Positions 16,768 to 25,070 of a DNA stretch of 46,640 nucleotides are shown in pieces. Under the pieces are notes generated by a model, which was not told where the DNA came from, did no database searches, and was given only the letters and a program-made list of their open reading frames with translations. A program made the position numbers and the translations under genes. Origin of the DNA: JBKJUK01 sp046590705 (GTDB lineage: Bacteria; Acidobacteriota; Thermoanaerobaculia; Gp7-AA8); the NCBI GenBank assembly GCA_046590705.1, contig JBKJUK010000256.1, positions 1-46,640 of the forward strand. The letters run 5' to 3'. Positions within the stretch are counted from its first letter, which is position 1, and every line of letters starts with the position of its first letter.

Positions 16768-19009
16768 ACTACCCGCATTCATCCCGGCACTTCTGCTGGC
16801 AGCAACCATCGCTGCAGCAGACTTCCTCGTCGTTTCCCGGCTCGAGCTCTGGCTGCTGGGGCTCTCGGGTCTGGCATCGCTGGCACTGAGGTCCAGGTGG
16901 GCTCGATCAGCGGGAATCTCGCTGCTGGTCGTCACCCTGGCGATGCTGCTTCTCCAGAAGCGACAGGCGCAACAGACAGCGGAGCTATCCTGCCTCGGGC
17001 GAATGGAGCAAACTCGCTTTGTCGACGCCGCGGCAACCGTAGAACGAGTCATCTCGCATAAGAGCGAATCCCGACTGGTCGAACTGCGTGGCGTCACGTT
17101 TTCGCAGAATTCCCTGACTTGCCGTAGCAGTCTGCCTGTTCTGCTCATCCTTCCATCGGACGCGCCGGCGACAGTGCCCAACGCGACCTTCAGGAGTGCA
17201 GGCCTCCTTTCCTTCGGCGACTCCGGTCTTCGACTTCATGTGAAGTCGGCGCAGTTGATCGAATCGATCACGAATCACCGTCGCCGCGGCCTGGCCGGAG
17301 TGAACGATGCCATTGCGGCCAGATTCAATTCGGAAGCCGAGGCAGTGCCAGAGCGGCGCGAGCTTCTGGCATTACTGCAGGCGGTCGTGCTGGGCCGCAG
17401 CACGCAGCTGGATGAAGCGATCAAGGAAAAGTATCGCGCGGCAGGCACGTATCACCTGCTGGTTTTTTCCGGGATGCAGATCACTCTGCTCGCAGGAATG
17501 CTGGCGTTCCTTCTGAGACGGTTTGGAAGGCCGCGGCTGAGCGACATCACCCTGCTGACCCTGGCTTGCGCCGCGCCGCTATTCGCCGGCGCGGAGCCAT
17601 CGGTCACACGCTGCGCGATGATGATTGGCCTGTACGCAGTCGCACGCCTGCTGGGCAGACCTACCTCGATCGAAAACCTCTACTTCGTCTCGATCATTTT
17701 CCGTCTGCTGGTGGTGCCGAACGATCTCTACGACGGAGGTTTCGCCATGACCTATGCCGCTACCTTCGGTCTCATCTTCTGCGGTAAGCCACTGATTGCG
17801 GCGCGCCAGGTGAGGAATCCAATTCTGGCCGCGCTTCTCTACGGTGTCTGCGCTGAACTCGCAATCCTGCCATTCCTGCTTACCTGGTTTCAGCAGTTCA
17901 CCGCGGGAGGCGCGCTGCTGACGCTCCTCATCGCTCCGCTCTTTTCACTGCTTCTCTGCCTCGGCATCCTCTATTGCCTGCTTCTTTTTCTTCTCCCCGA
18001 CCTTTCTGCCCCACTCCTCGATCTGCTGGCATTCATCAGCAACCTGGCAGATCTGTTGAACGCGGCGGGCGCGGAACTTCTCTGGCGTGGACCAGCAGCC
18101 CGACCGTCAATCCCAATCATGTATGCGGTCCTGGGCTTGCTCTGCATCATGCTGCTCTTCCGCTGGTCGCCTTCGCTCAGAATTCTTCTACTTTTCGTCA
18201 TTCCACTGCAGGTGGCAATTTTTCATGCGACGCACTCGAGTGTCGACGTGCCACGGGCGGTGCTGCTTGACGTCGGGCAGGGCGACGCGGTCCTGGTTCG
18301 AAGCGAATCGCGCAACATCCTCGTTGACGGAGGTGGATGGGGAGAGAGTTCGCACTTCGGACGACGGATTCTCATTCCCCAACTGCTGGCCCGTGGAGTG
18401 AGACGACTCGACGCGGTCGTGTTGACCCATCCGCATCCTGACCACTGTGGAGGGCTCCCCGATGTACTACGTGACCTGGAGGTGGGCGAGCTCTGGATGA
18501 ATGCACGGCACCTCCCGCAACCATGCGCATTGGAACTGGCCCATCTCGCTGCCCGTAACGGCACACTGCTACGCCTTGTCAGGTATTCAGGGCGTCAGCT
18601 GATTGGCGGTCTGCCGGCCACAACGCTGGTTCCGCGGCTGCGGTTGAAGCGCTCCTGGCTCAACAACAGTTCGCTGGTCTGCCGGCTGGAGTTCCCTGGC
18701 GCGCGGATTCTGCTCACCGGCGATATCGAAAAGGAGGCGGAACTGCTGTACGCGGACGAACATCCAGCCGCGTTGCGTGCCGAGTACCTGAAGATTCCTC
18801 ACCATGGCAGCAAAACCTCGAGTTCGCTTGAATTCGTGCGTGCCGTCGATCCGCGCGTAGGGCTGATCTCCGCCGGAAAAGACAATCCGTTCGGACACCC
18901 GCATCAGGAAGTTCTGCAGCGACTGCGCGCCGCGAAGACGTCGATACGACGAACGGATCTGCAAGGCGCCATCGAGATCGACCTGCTGCCGGGAGCACGA
19001 CGAAATTGA
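16748..19009 (+). CDS. comEC: ComEC/Rec2 DNA internalisation protein
   Basis: ComEC is the inner-membrane channel that takes up single-stranded DNA during natural transformation. The protein has 753 residues. It starts with membrane segments (FIPALLLAATIAAADFLVV, LWLLGLSGLASLAL, ISLLVVTLAMLLL), then a beta-rich OB-like region. The competence domain includes LLQAVVLGRS and YRAAGTYHLLVFSGMQITLLAG, followed by eight or so membrane helices. The C-terminal metallo-beta-lactamase domain has LLDVGQGDAVLV, LTHPHPDHCGGL and IPHHGSKTSSS, so its metal site is intact and it may act as the nuclease. I chose GTG 16748, which overlaps rlmD; the open frame further upstream is antisense-like noise. Confidence 0.9.
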   Translation: MQKKENKLPAFIPALLLAATIAAADFLVVSRLELWLLGLSGLASLALRSRWARSAGISLLVVTLAMLLLQKRQAQQTAELSCLGRMEQTRFVDAAATVERVISHKSESRLVELRGVTFSQNSLTCRSSLPVLLILPSDAPATVPNATFRSAGLLSFGDSGLRLHVKSAQLIESITNHRRRGLAGVNDAIAARFNSEAEAVPERRELLALLQAVVLGRSTQLDEAIKEKYRAAGTYHLLVFSGMQITLLAGMLAFLLRRFGRPRLSDITLLTLACAAPLFAGAEPSVTRCAMMIGLYAVARLLGRPTSIENLYFVSIIFRLLVVPNDLYDGGFAMTYAATFGLIFCGKPLIAARQVRNPILAALLYGVCAELAILPFLLTWFQQFTAGGALLTLLIAPLFSLLLCLGILYCLLLFLLPDLSAPLLDLLAFISNLADLLNAAGAELLWRGPAARPSIPIMYAVLGLLCIMLLFRWSPSLRILLLFVIPLQVAIFHATHSSVDVPRAVLLDVGQGDAVLVRSESRNILVDGGGWGESSHFGRRILIPQLLARGVRRLDAVVLTHPHPDHCGGLPDVLRDLEVGELWMNARHLPQPCALELAHLAARNGTLLRLVRYSGRQLIGGLPATTLVPRLRLKRSWLNNSSLVCRLEFPGARILLTGDIEKEAELLYADEHPAALRAEYLKIPHHGSKTSSSLEFVRAVDPRVGLISAGKDNPFGHPHQEVLQRLRAAKTSIRRTDLQGAIEIDLLPGARRN

Positions 19010-19029
19010 CACGTTTGAATCGCGGCGCT

Positions 19030-19035
19030 TAACAT
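19030..19035 (+). promoter_or_regulatory. -10 box upstream of the small zinc-ribbon gene
   Basis: TAACAT ends 7 bases before ATG 19043, again consistent with a leaderless transcript. Confidence 0.35.
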
Positions 19036-19042
19036 CGTGGAA

Positions 19043-19372
19043 ATGTCGACAACGCTTCTTCGCTTCGGCCTGTGGATCGTGCTGCTGGTTCTCGGAGCGT
19101 ACGTTCTGCGCGAAACATTCGCCGAGGCTCCCGAGACCGAGTATCTGGCCATGCCCTTCCTGCAGAAAGTGGGCGGCTTCGGCCTTCTTTTGATCGCGGT
19201 CGGTGCCGGCCTTGGTTTCGCAGAGAAACTCATACGTAAGGCGCGGAAGAGTCGATGCTCAGTGTGCAGGAAGCCGGTCTTCAAGGGTGAGCTCTACTGT
19301 CGCCCGCATCTTCGGCAGGTGATCGAGGAGGAAGACGATCGCTTCCACAACACACAACTTCGAGGGCGCTGA
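19043..19372 (+). CDS. Small membrane protein with C-terminal zinc-ribbon-like motif
   Basis: I do not recognise the family. The 109 residues contain two membrane segments (FGLWIVLLVLGAYVL and VGGFGLLLIAVGAGLGFA), separated by an acidic loop. A basic stretch (KLIRKARKSR) then leads to CSVCRKPVFKGELYCRPH, which could hold a zinc ion with three cysteines and a histidine on the cytoplasmic side. GTG 19037 is an alternative start, two codons earlier. It lies between comEC and miaA, and its 3' end carries the AGGAGG that may serve miaA. Confidence 0.7.
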   Translation: MSTTLLRFGLWIVLLVLGAYVLRETFAEAPETEYLAMPFLQKVGGFGLLLIAVGAGLGFAEKLIRKARKSRCSVCRKPVFKGELYCRPHLRQVIEEEDDRFHNTQLRGR

Positions 19373-20303
19373 ATTCCGGCAGAGCGTACCCCTCATCGTC
19401 ATCGGAGGAGCCACAGGCACGGGCAAGAGCAGTCTGGCCATGGAGCTCGCAGCGAGGCTCAACGGCGAGATTGTGAACTGCGATTCGATTCAGATTTACC
19501 GCGGATTCGACGTCGGCAGCGCCAAGCCATCCGCTGCAGACCGGCAAAGTGTTCCTCACCACCTGTTCGATTTCGTCGACGCAGACGAGCCGTTCACCGC
19601 CGCCGACTTCTCCGCGCACGCCTCCCGAGTATGCCGGGAGATTCTCGCGCGCGGACGGAGCCCCATCGTCGTCGGGGGGACCGGCTTCTACCTCCGCGCT
19701 CTGCTGGCCGGACTTCCTGCGCTACCTTCGAGCGACCCCGCCATGAGGTCACGCCTGCAGAAGCTGAGATCCAATGAACGGGGACGGGCAAGACTTTTCC
19801 GCCTCCTGCAACGCGTCGATCCGCCAACCGCGCTGCGACTCGCTCCGGGCGACAGTCATCGCATCGAACGCGCACTCGAGGTTTACTTCAGCACCGGCAA
19901 ACCAATCTCCAGTTGGGAGCGACCCACTGCCTCGACCCCTCCCAGATGGAGTGCGATCAAGTTCGCTCTCGATCTGGAAAGAGAAACGCTGGTGGCCCGT
20001 CTCGACGCGCGCGTCGCTTCGATATACGCGAACGGACTTCTGGAAGAGACGGCCGAATTGCTGACGCACTATCAATGCGACGCCGCGCCCTTTCAATCCA
20101 TCGGATATCGCGAGGCTGTTCGTCACCTCTCGGGTTCGCTTTCGCTGGGCGAGGCCATCAATCAAACCAGACAGCGAACCCGCGCCTATGCCAAACGGCA
20201 GAGAACCTGGTTCCGCGGGGAAGTCGACACCCACTGGCTCGACGCTGCAAGCTCGATCTCGGTACTTGGCGAGCAAGCTCTTCAGCTGATCACCGCGAGA
20301 TGA
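19338..20303 (+). CDS. miaA: tRNA dimethylallyltransferase (start codon non-canonical)
   Basis: MiaA prenylates A37 of tRNAs that read UNN codons. The P-loop GGATGTGKSS is followed by NCDSIQIYRGFDVGSAKP, the family DSxQxYRxxxIGTAKP signature, and by VVGGTGFYLRAL. The middle carries YFSTGKPISSW and ARLDARV, and the C-terminal region QTRQRTRAYAKRQRTWFRG is the conserved tRNA-binding helix. The frame is open from 19323, yet none of the codons between there and the P-loop is ATG, GTG, TTG or CTG. The first ATG (19440) would delete the P-loop lysine. A perfect AGGAGG at 19326-19331 stands 6 bases before ATC 19338, giving 321 residues, a normal length. I use that start. A single-base sequencing error (ATG to ATC) is equally possible. 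Confidence 0.8.
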   Translation: MASTTHNFEGAEFRQSVPLIVIGGATGTGKSSLAMELAARLNGEIVNCDSIQIYRGFDVGSAKPSAADRQSVPHHLFDFVDADEPFTAADFSAHASRVCREILARGRSPIVVGGTGFYLRALLAGLPALPSSDPAMRSRLQKLRSNERGRARLFRLLQRVDPPTALRLAPGDSHRIERALEVYFSTGKPISSWERPTASTPPRWSAIKFALDLERETLVARLDARVASIYANGLLEETAELLTHYQCDAAPFQSIGYREAVRHLSGSLSLGEAINQTRQRTRAYAKRQRTWFRGEVDTHWLDAASSISVLGEQALQLITAR

Positions 20304-20305
20304 CA

Positions 20306-20335
20306 GGCCGGGGGCCGGAGTCGGGGGGCCGGAGC
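20306..20335. repeat. GC-rich repeat end, single copy after miaA
   Basis: GGCCGGGGGCCGGAGTCGGG onward matches the left ends of the composite islands at 11877, 21959 and 38384. It starts 3 bases after the miaA stop. No inverse partner is visible downstream, so this island may be decayed. Confidence 0.6.
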
Positions 20336-20394
20336 AAGGCAAGCCGATTCATCAGTCGTGCCGGTCCCCTCGTATCGGTCACTGGCTCCCGGTA

Positions 20395-20465
20395 CGTCAT
20401 TCCGATGAGCAGGCGAACCTTTTGCGAGCTTGCTCGCTTTGAATGCGAAGAGGAATCTCCGTTCC
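20395..20465. repeat. Half copy of the CGTCATTCCGATGAGC element
   Basis: CGTCATTCCGATGAGC and, 50 bases on, GAATGCGAAGAGGAATCTC match the left half of the complete element at 38463-38640. The right half is missing. The rest of the 329-base miaA to lipoprotein gap shows only the promoter noted at 20594. Confidence 0.6.
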
Positions 20466-20593
20466 GCGCCGCGAAAGCCGAAGTGCAGCACCACCTCTGT
20501 GGGGTCGAGGCTTCTCTGCGCGGGCCAAGGCGGCGTGCAGTGAATGAGCATGCGACAACCCACCATTTACGACGCACCAGACTCGTCTTCCGA

Positions 20594-20599
20594 TACAAT
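20594..20599 (+). promoter_or_regulatory. -10 box of the TPR lipoprotein gene
   Basis: TACAAT ends 33 bases before ATG 20633, which would give a leader of about 27 bases. No clear ribosome site is visible. Confidence 0.4.
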
Positions 20600-20632
20600 C
20601 CGGTCGTTTCTCCAACTCACTGGATCGTCCTC

Positions 20633-21946
20633 ATGCATGCAACCACTCTCCGCGCTTTCCCGTCAGCAATCTTAGCGATCGTCATGCTCGCGGCCTGTGC
20701 TTCAACCGCTCCTCAGGTCGAGCAAACCACCACCGCACCTCGTAACCCGTTTCTCATCGATCCGAGAACGGGCGTGAATGAAACAGTCTCACCGGAGGAT
20801 GCACGACGGTTCGATGCCGCATGGGCTGCCTTCAGACGTGGCGCACCGGTCGAGGCCGAACGACTCTTCGCCGACATCGAATTGAGGAGTCCGGGCCGGG
20901 CAGATGTAGCGCTGGCGCTGGCCGCCATTTCCCTCGACTCAGGAGATCCGGCCGCTGCCGAAGAACTGATTGCGCGGGCAGAAGCGTCAGGGCGAACGCT
21001 CGCCAGCACTCTCTACCGAGCCGAAATCGCACGCTCGCGCGGCGATTGGAAAACCGCCTTCGCGCGCTACACCGAAGTTTCACGCAACGCTGCCGCACCG
21101 CCAGGCATCAGCGAGCGGCTGGCCGAATCGCGAGACAAACATTTCGCACAGCTCCTGTCCGAGGCCGAGGCGGCATCTGACGCAGATCGCTCAGCAGCAA
21201 TGCTCCGTGCTGCGCTCGAACTCAAGCCTGAGGCCTCGAACACCCGCATTCAACTCGTGCGTAAGTTGATCGCTTCGAGCGACTGGGATGAGGCGCGCCG
21301 GGAACTCGACCCGCTGCTGAGGCGTGGTGAAGCCGACCGTACCGAGGTTCAGGAAGCGCTTGCCGATATCGATGCAGGAAAGGGCCGTTTCCAGGAAGCG
21401 ATCGTCCGGCTAGAGAAACTCATCCGGCGCGCACCTGACGCTCGACTGCAGCAAAAATTGGATGCGCTCAAGACTGACTTCACCAGCGCCAACATGCCAC
21501 CCCAGTACCGGAGAGCACGCGAGTCGGCAGCGATCAACCGCGCCGACTTCTCGGTTCTGCTTTACTGGGAAGTCTCCTCCGTTCGTTTCGCGACCAGGCT
21601 CAGACAGCCGCCCATCGCCGTAGACATCAGCAACGTGATCGGTCGGGACGAACTGGTGCGAGCGCTCGCCCTCGGTCTATTCAACGTCGATCCAATCACC
21701 AGGCGAGTTGATCCGTACAGAGTGATCACAATCAGCAGCTTCACTCGAATCGTCGCACGAGTGCTGCAGATGCGTGGGGCACCCTGCGCCGGCACGAGCG
21801 AGCCCGCTGACTTCGCATCCGCGCAGCGGGTGCTGAGCAGCTGTGGAGTATCCGTTCCCGATGCACAGGGCGCGACCGAAGCACCCGTCAGTGGCACCGC
21901 GGCCGCCAACACGCTGAGGAAGGTCGATGAGATTTTGTCGAAGTGA
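20633..21946 (+). CDS. TPR-repeat lipoprotein with SLH-like C-terminal region
   Basis: This 437-residue protein has a lipoprotein signal peptide ending in the lipobox LAAC (ILAIVMLAACAS). Residues about 45-290 are helical repeats of TPR type (AFRRGAPVEAERLFADIELR, ALAAISLDSGDPAAAEELIA, AEIARSRGDWKTAFARYTEV, and so on). The C-terminal third contains WEVSSVRFATRLRQPP-IAVDIS, GRDELVRALALGLFNVDP and RVDPYRVITISSFTRIVARVL, reminiscent of S-layer-homology repeats. It probably acts on the periplasmic side as an envelope scaffold; a precise function cannot be given. The frame is open to 19913, but that part overlaps miaA and repeats; ATG 20633 begins the signal peptide. Confidence 0.8.
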   Translation: MHATTLRAFPSAILAIVMLAACASTAPQVEQTTTAPRNPFLIDPRTGVNETVSPEDARRFDAAWAAFRRGAPVEAERLFADIELRSPGRADVALALAAISLDSGDPAAAEELIARAEASGRTLASTLYRAEIARSRGDWKTAFARYTEVSRNAAAPPGISERLAESRDKHFAQLLSEAEAASDADRSAAMLRAALELKPEASNTRIQLVRKLIASSDWDEARRELDPLLRRGEADRTEVQEALADIDAGKGRFQEAIVRLEKLIRRAPDARLQQKLDALKTDFTSANMPPQYRRARESAAINRADFSVLLYWEVSSVRFATRLRQPPIAVDISNVIGRDELVRALALGLFNVDPITRRVDPYRVITISSFTRIVARVLQMRGAPCAGTSEPADFASAQRVLSSCGVSVPDAQGATEAPVSGTAAANTLRKVDEILSK

Positions 21947-21996
21947 GGCAGGTGAAGCGGCTGGGGTCTGGGGGCCGGGGGCCGGAGCAGCTGATG

Positions 21997-22038
21997 GCAG
22001 TAGTCAGTAAGCAGTAGTCAGTAAGCAGTAGTCAGTAA
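21997..22038. repeat. 14-base tandem repeat, three copies
   Basis: GCAGTAGTCAGTAA occurs three times without gaps, followed by a degenerate fourth unit. It takes the place that the GAACGCAGAAC element has in islands 1 and 43146. Confidence 0.9.
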
Positions 22039-22065
22039 CTAGTAGTCCTGTTGCGATCCGCGCTT

Positions 22066-22093
22066 GTGTGGCACAGGCAATCCTGCCTGTGTG
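22066..22093 (+). repeat. Single BIME arm, copy D
   Basis: GTGTGGCACAGGCAATCC followed by TGCCTGTG is the left arm only; no inverted partner follows before the GC-rich end. Confidence 0.8.
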
Positions 22094-22171
22094 CATTTGG
22101 CATCGCCGGTGCTGCCGAGTTCCTAATAGGTTTCTACCCCGGCCCCCTGACCCCGGCCTCCGGCCCGCTCC

Positions 22172-22852
22172 TCATCCAAACAGCGACAGACGCGGGATCG
22201 CGAACTGCTTCCTGATGAGTCTTCGCAGATTTGCATCTGAGGTCCGCGCTCGCACTTTCTCATCGGCGATGCCTGCGAGGGCGCGGCTCGCTTCCTGTTC
22301 GAGGACAGCCTTCTCATCGGGAGTAAGCGAAGCACGTAACAACTCGAAGAGTGCGGACTCGAGCATGATCAGTTTCTCCTCGAGATCCGGGACTGAGGTC
22401 ACTTTCCGGTTCAAACCGTTCACCTTGATAGCAGTCGCGCTGAGCGCCTCGGCAGCGGATGACGTCTTTGAATTCAAGGCGGCCTGCTCGAGATCATTCG
22501 CAAGCAGGGCCAGTCCTGCTCCCGGATCTAGTTCGGGGATCGAGCCCGTCGATCCGGCCTGCAGCGACTTCCGTTCTTCCCAGAGATCTTTGACGGCGTG
22601 ACGGCAGTAGGAAAGACTGGAGATCGTTTTGCGCCTTCCGCTCTCGCTGTTTTTCTGAAAACAGCCGTCGATCGCTTCAATCAGGATGGGCAGGGGGATC
22701 CCGCCTTCTTTCCAGCTCTTCAGGAGAGCCCAGTCTTTGGCCGAGATAACGAACGCAGTGCCTCGCTTCTCCGCAAAGTGCGACTCGATTTCCAGGAAAT
22801 AGTCGTCTTCGGGGAGAAAATGGTGCGGTGGCTCTTCAGTTCTGCTCGGCAA
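22172..22852 (-). CDS. Conserved-looking hypothetical protein, coupled to a response regulator
   Basis: I do not recognise this 226-residue soluble protein. The N-terminal part has FAEKRGTAFVISAKDWALLKSW, IPLPILIEAIDGCFQK and a basic segment GRRKTISSLSYCRHAVKDLW, together suggesting a small helical, possibly nucleic-acid- or protein-binding domain. A Gly/Pro linker (residues about 102-112) leads to a mainly helical C-terminal half. No signal peptide or membrane segment is present. Its ATG 22852 lies inside the end of the response regulator gene (17-base overlap), so the two are translated from one message and probably act in the same pathway. Confidence 0.7.
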   Translation of the reverse strand: MPSRTEEPPHHFLPEDDYFLEIESHFAEKRGTAFVISAKDWALLKSWKEGGIPLPILIEAIDGCFQKNSESGRRKTISSLSYCRHAVKDLWEERKSLQAGSTGSIPELDPGAGLALLANDLEQAALNSKTSSAAEALSATAIKVNGLNRKVTSVPDLEEKLIMLESALFELLRASLTPDEKAVLEQEASRALAGIADEKVRARTSDANLRRLIRKQFAIPRLSLFG

Positions 22853-23231
22853 GAATCTTCTTCACCGTCTCGGTCAGGTCGGCAATCTCGAAGGGCTTGT
22901 TCAGGACGGCACGCACGCCGAGGTCGGTGAGACCTTCTGTTCGCTGCGCGCCCACCGCGGTCAGAACGATGACCGGAATCTGACCGATGAGGTTACGTTC
23001 CTTGAGCGTCTCGAGCACCTGCCAGCCATTCATGCGGGGCATCATGAGATCCAGCATCATCAGCCGTGGCACAGAGAGTTCAATCGCTTCGATTGCCTCG
23101 ATCCCATCTCGGGCTTCACGCTCTTTCATCCCGAGCCTTCGGAAAATTTGTCCGAGCAGACTTCGGATCGGGGGGTCGTCATCGACGATGAGCACGTCGG
23201 ATGCAGCAACAATCGTTTGGGAGTCGGTCAA
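22836..23231 (-). CDS. Single-domain response regulator
   Basis: This CheY-like receiver has 131 residues and no output domain. The acidic pocket is Asp17-19 (VDDD), the phosphoacceptor is Asp61 (MMLDLMMPRMNGW), the switch Thr is Thr91 (VIVLTAVG), and Lys112 sits in NKPF. An N-terminal tail of about 12 residues precedes the domain. It is divergent from the FHA-GAF-SpoIIE gene and shares a transcript with the unknown gene downstream. The orphan histidine kinase at 9710 is a possible partner, but nothing in the sequence proves it. Confidence 0.92.
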   Translation of the reverse strand: MTDSQTIVAASDVLIVDDDPPIRSLLGQIFRRLGMKEREARDGIEAIEAIELSVPRLMMLDLMMPRMNGWQVLETLKERNLIGQIPVIVLTAVGAQRTEGLTDLGVRAVLNKPFEIADLTETVKKILAEQN

Positions 23232-23315
23232 ATCAGTGTTCCTCGCAGCAGGTGACGGTGCATTCTTCTACGTCCCGCGACTTCTGTCCAGATTCGTGCA
23301 CGACTCGAATCGTAG

Positions 23316-23321
23316 TAAGGT
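23316..23321 (+). promoter_or_regulatory. -10 box before the phosphatase gene and its possible upstream ORF
   Basis: TAAGGT is followed by six bases and then GTG 23328, the spacing seen at purB. That GTG opens a 15-codon ORF that ends on the phosphatase start. Confidence 0.35.
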
Positions 23322-23327
23322 TCCAGT

Positions 23328-23375
23328 GTGACGTCCATTTCCCGTTGTGCTGGTCCGCGGAAGTTTCGGTCTTGA
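23328..23375 (+). CDS. Possible 15-residue leader ORF overlapping the phosphatase start
   Basis: GTG 23328 begins a frame of 15 codons (MTSISRCAGPRKFRS) whose stop TGA overlaps TTG 23372 as TTGA. If translated it would couple translation of the FHA-GAF-SpoIIE protein. Evidence is only the placement of the -10 box and the stop-start overlap, so it remains speculative. Confidence 0.22.
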   Translation: MTSISRCAGPRKFRS

Positions 23376-25030
23376 GCGACTCTGCAGCAGGAATCCGGCC
23401 AACCAGGGTACCGGGCGCTGAGGTCACCATCGTGACAGCGAGTTCTCCGTCCACAAAAGTCTCGATTGGAACGGAGGGAGCGTCGATCGGTCGCGCCGCA
23501 GAGTGCACGATACCGTTGAAGGATCGTTACCTCTCGCGCAAGCACGCAGAGATTTGCGCGAACGACGGATTTTGGAGTGTTCGCGACTGCGGAAGCGCCA
23601 ACGGGACCTATCTGAACGGCAACCGACTCGACCGCGAGATGCCGATGCACTCCGGCGATCGCATCAGGCTCGGCGACACCGAGTTGATTTTCAAGTCGGA
23701 CCAGTCGACCGACCGGCTGGAGGTAGGTGACGCGAAGATCACAGCGACCATTTCCATCCCGGTCGAAGAGATTCTGAATCGCCACAACCTCTCGACGGAG
23801 AACGTCGAGAGATTACAGATCCTGAATGCGCTGGCGGTGGGACTGATCGATGACCACCCGCTGGACTCGTTGTTCGGTGTCGTGCTCGATCAGATCATGG
23901 AGCATCTTCGGCCCTCCCGTGCAGCGATCGCTCTGGTGGCAGAGGGGTCGAGAACGTTCTCGAATGCCGAGGTGCGTCGCGCCGATGTGAATGACAGTAA
24001 GGAACTCTCGATCAGCAGAACTCTTCTCGACGAGGTCGTGCTGCAGAAGCGTGCGCTGGCCTACATGGATGTATCGATGGATGAGAAGCTGAGTCACGCG
24101 AATTCCATCATCCTCCAGGGGATTCACTCTGTTCTCTGCGCGCCCATTCTCATCAACGACACCGTGGAAGGAGTTCTGTACGTCGATTTCCTTTTCAATC
24201 AAACGAAGCTCGATGAAGAGGACCTCAAACTGGTAGCGCAAATAGCCCGTTTTGCCGCGGTGAAACTGGAGAACACCAGGCTGCGCGAGAACGCGCTGCA
24301 GAAAGCGCTCACAGACGAAGAGCTGAAGATGGCCTACACCATTCAGCGGCGATTGCTGCCGGAGACTCCGCCACCGGTTGCCGGATTCTCGCTGTTCGGA
24401 ATCAATCGACCTTTCCGAACCGTGAGCGGTGACTACTACGACTTCGCGAGAAGACCCGATGGCTCGCTCTACTTCGTGATCGCCGATGTGAGCGGCAAGG
24501 GCGTGACCGCGGCGCTGCTCATGGCAGGCCTGCAGGCTTCGTTTCGTATCTTCACGAAAGCAGATCCGAGCCCTTCCGAACTGGTGACACAACTCAACGG
24601 ATTCCTGAAGGAGAACCTGCCACAGTCGAAGTTCGTCACGCTGCTGGCCGGACGACTGAATCCCGCAACTGGAGAGATTGTGTACACCAATGCGGGACAC
24701 ACACCTCCTGTCTGGGTGCGTCGAGATGAGAACATCGATCTCACCGAAACCGACCTGCTGCTGGGGGTTTTTGCCAATGCCACGTTTCGCGATCAAATGA
24801 TCCAACTCGATCAAGGTGATGCGCTGGTTCTTTTCACAGACGGAATCACCGAGGCTGAAGACGCCGGCGGCGAAGAATTCAGCCAGAACATTCTCGCTTC
24901 AGCATTGCGCGACGCCGCGGGACACAATGCCGCTGAAATCGGCAATCGGATCGAGCAGGCTGTGATCAGTCACCGCGGGGCCGAACTGCAGTCTGACGAC
25001 ATCACCCTGCTGGTCATCGCCCGCGATTAG
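23372..25030 (+). CDS. FHA-GAF-SpoIIE (PP2C-type) serine phosphatase
   Basis: From TTG 23372 the protein has 552 residues. An FHA domain comes first (GRAAECTIPL, LSRKHAEI, GSANGTYLNG), for binding phosphothreonine partners. A GAF domain follows (LQILNALAVGLIDDHP to VAQIARFAAVKLEN). A helix with MAYTIQRRLLPETPPP leads to the SpoIIE/RsbU PP2C catalytic domain with metal ligands in SGDYYDF, IADVSGKGV, FTDGITEAED and SDDITLLV. RsbU-type enzymes dephosphorylate anti-sigma-factor antagonists. The frame is open to 23201, but the upstream part is antisense to the response regulator; TTG 23345 is an alternative. GGAAG stands 8 bases before TTG 23372. Confidence 0.87.
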   Translation: MSDSAAGIRPTRVPGAEVTIVTASSPSTKVSIGTEGASIGRAAECTIPLKDRYLSRKHAEICANDGFWSVRDCGSANGTYLNGNRLDREMPMHSGDRIRLGDTELIFKSDQSTDRLEVGDAKITATISIPVEEILNRHNLSTENVERLQILNALAVGLIDDHPLDSLFGVVLDQIMEHLRPSRAAIALVAEGSRTFSNAEVRRADVNDSKELSISRTLLDEVVLQKRALAYMDVSMDEKLSHANSIILQGIHSVLCAPILINDTVEGVLYVDFLFNQTKLDEEDLKLVAQIARFAAVKLENTRLRENALQKALTDEELKMAYTIQRRLLPETPPPVAGFSLFGINRPFRTVSGDYYDFARRPDGSLYFVIADVSGKGVTAALLMAGLQASFRIFTKADPSPSELVTQLNGFLKENLPQSKFVTLLAGRLNPATGEIVYTNAGHTPPVWVRRDENIDLTETDLLLGVFANATFRDQMIQLDQGDALVLFTDGITEAEDAGGEEFSQNILASALRDAAGHNAAEIGNRIEQAVISHRGAELQSDDITLLVIARD

Positions 25031-25051
25031 CTGGAAGGCGTTCAGCCGTAG

Positions 25052-25070
25052 GGGCGAACTGCGTTCGCCC
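25052..25070. terminator. GC-rich hairpin after the phosphatase gene
   Basis: GGGCGAAC-TGC-GTTCGCCC is a perfect 8-bp stem with a 3-base loop, 22 bases after the stop. There is no U tract, so it may be a REP-like unit working as a 3' boundary rather than a classical terminator. Confidence 0.4.

Larger units (their letters stand above)
21959..22168. repeat. Composite repeat island 2 with GC-rich terminal inverted repeats
   Basis: The left end (21959-21990, GGCTGGGGTCTGGGGGCC onward) is inverted at 22137-22168. The interior has a 14-base tandem repeat (21997-22038) and a single BIME arm (22066-22093). It sits between convergent genes, ending 4 bases from the stop codon of the unknown minus-strand gene, and starts 12 bases after the lipoprotein stop. 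Confidence 0.75.

Noticed and set aside
19440..19442. miaA start at ATG 19440
   Set aside because: It would remove the Walker A lysine and serine needed for catalysis; the homologous frame continues upstream.
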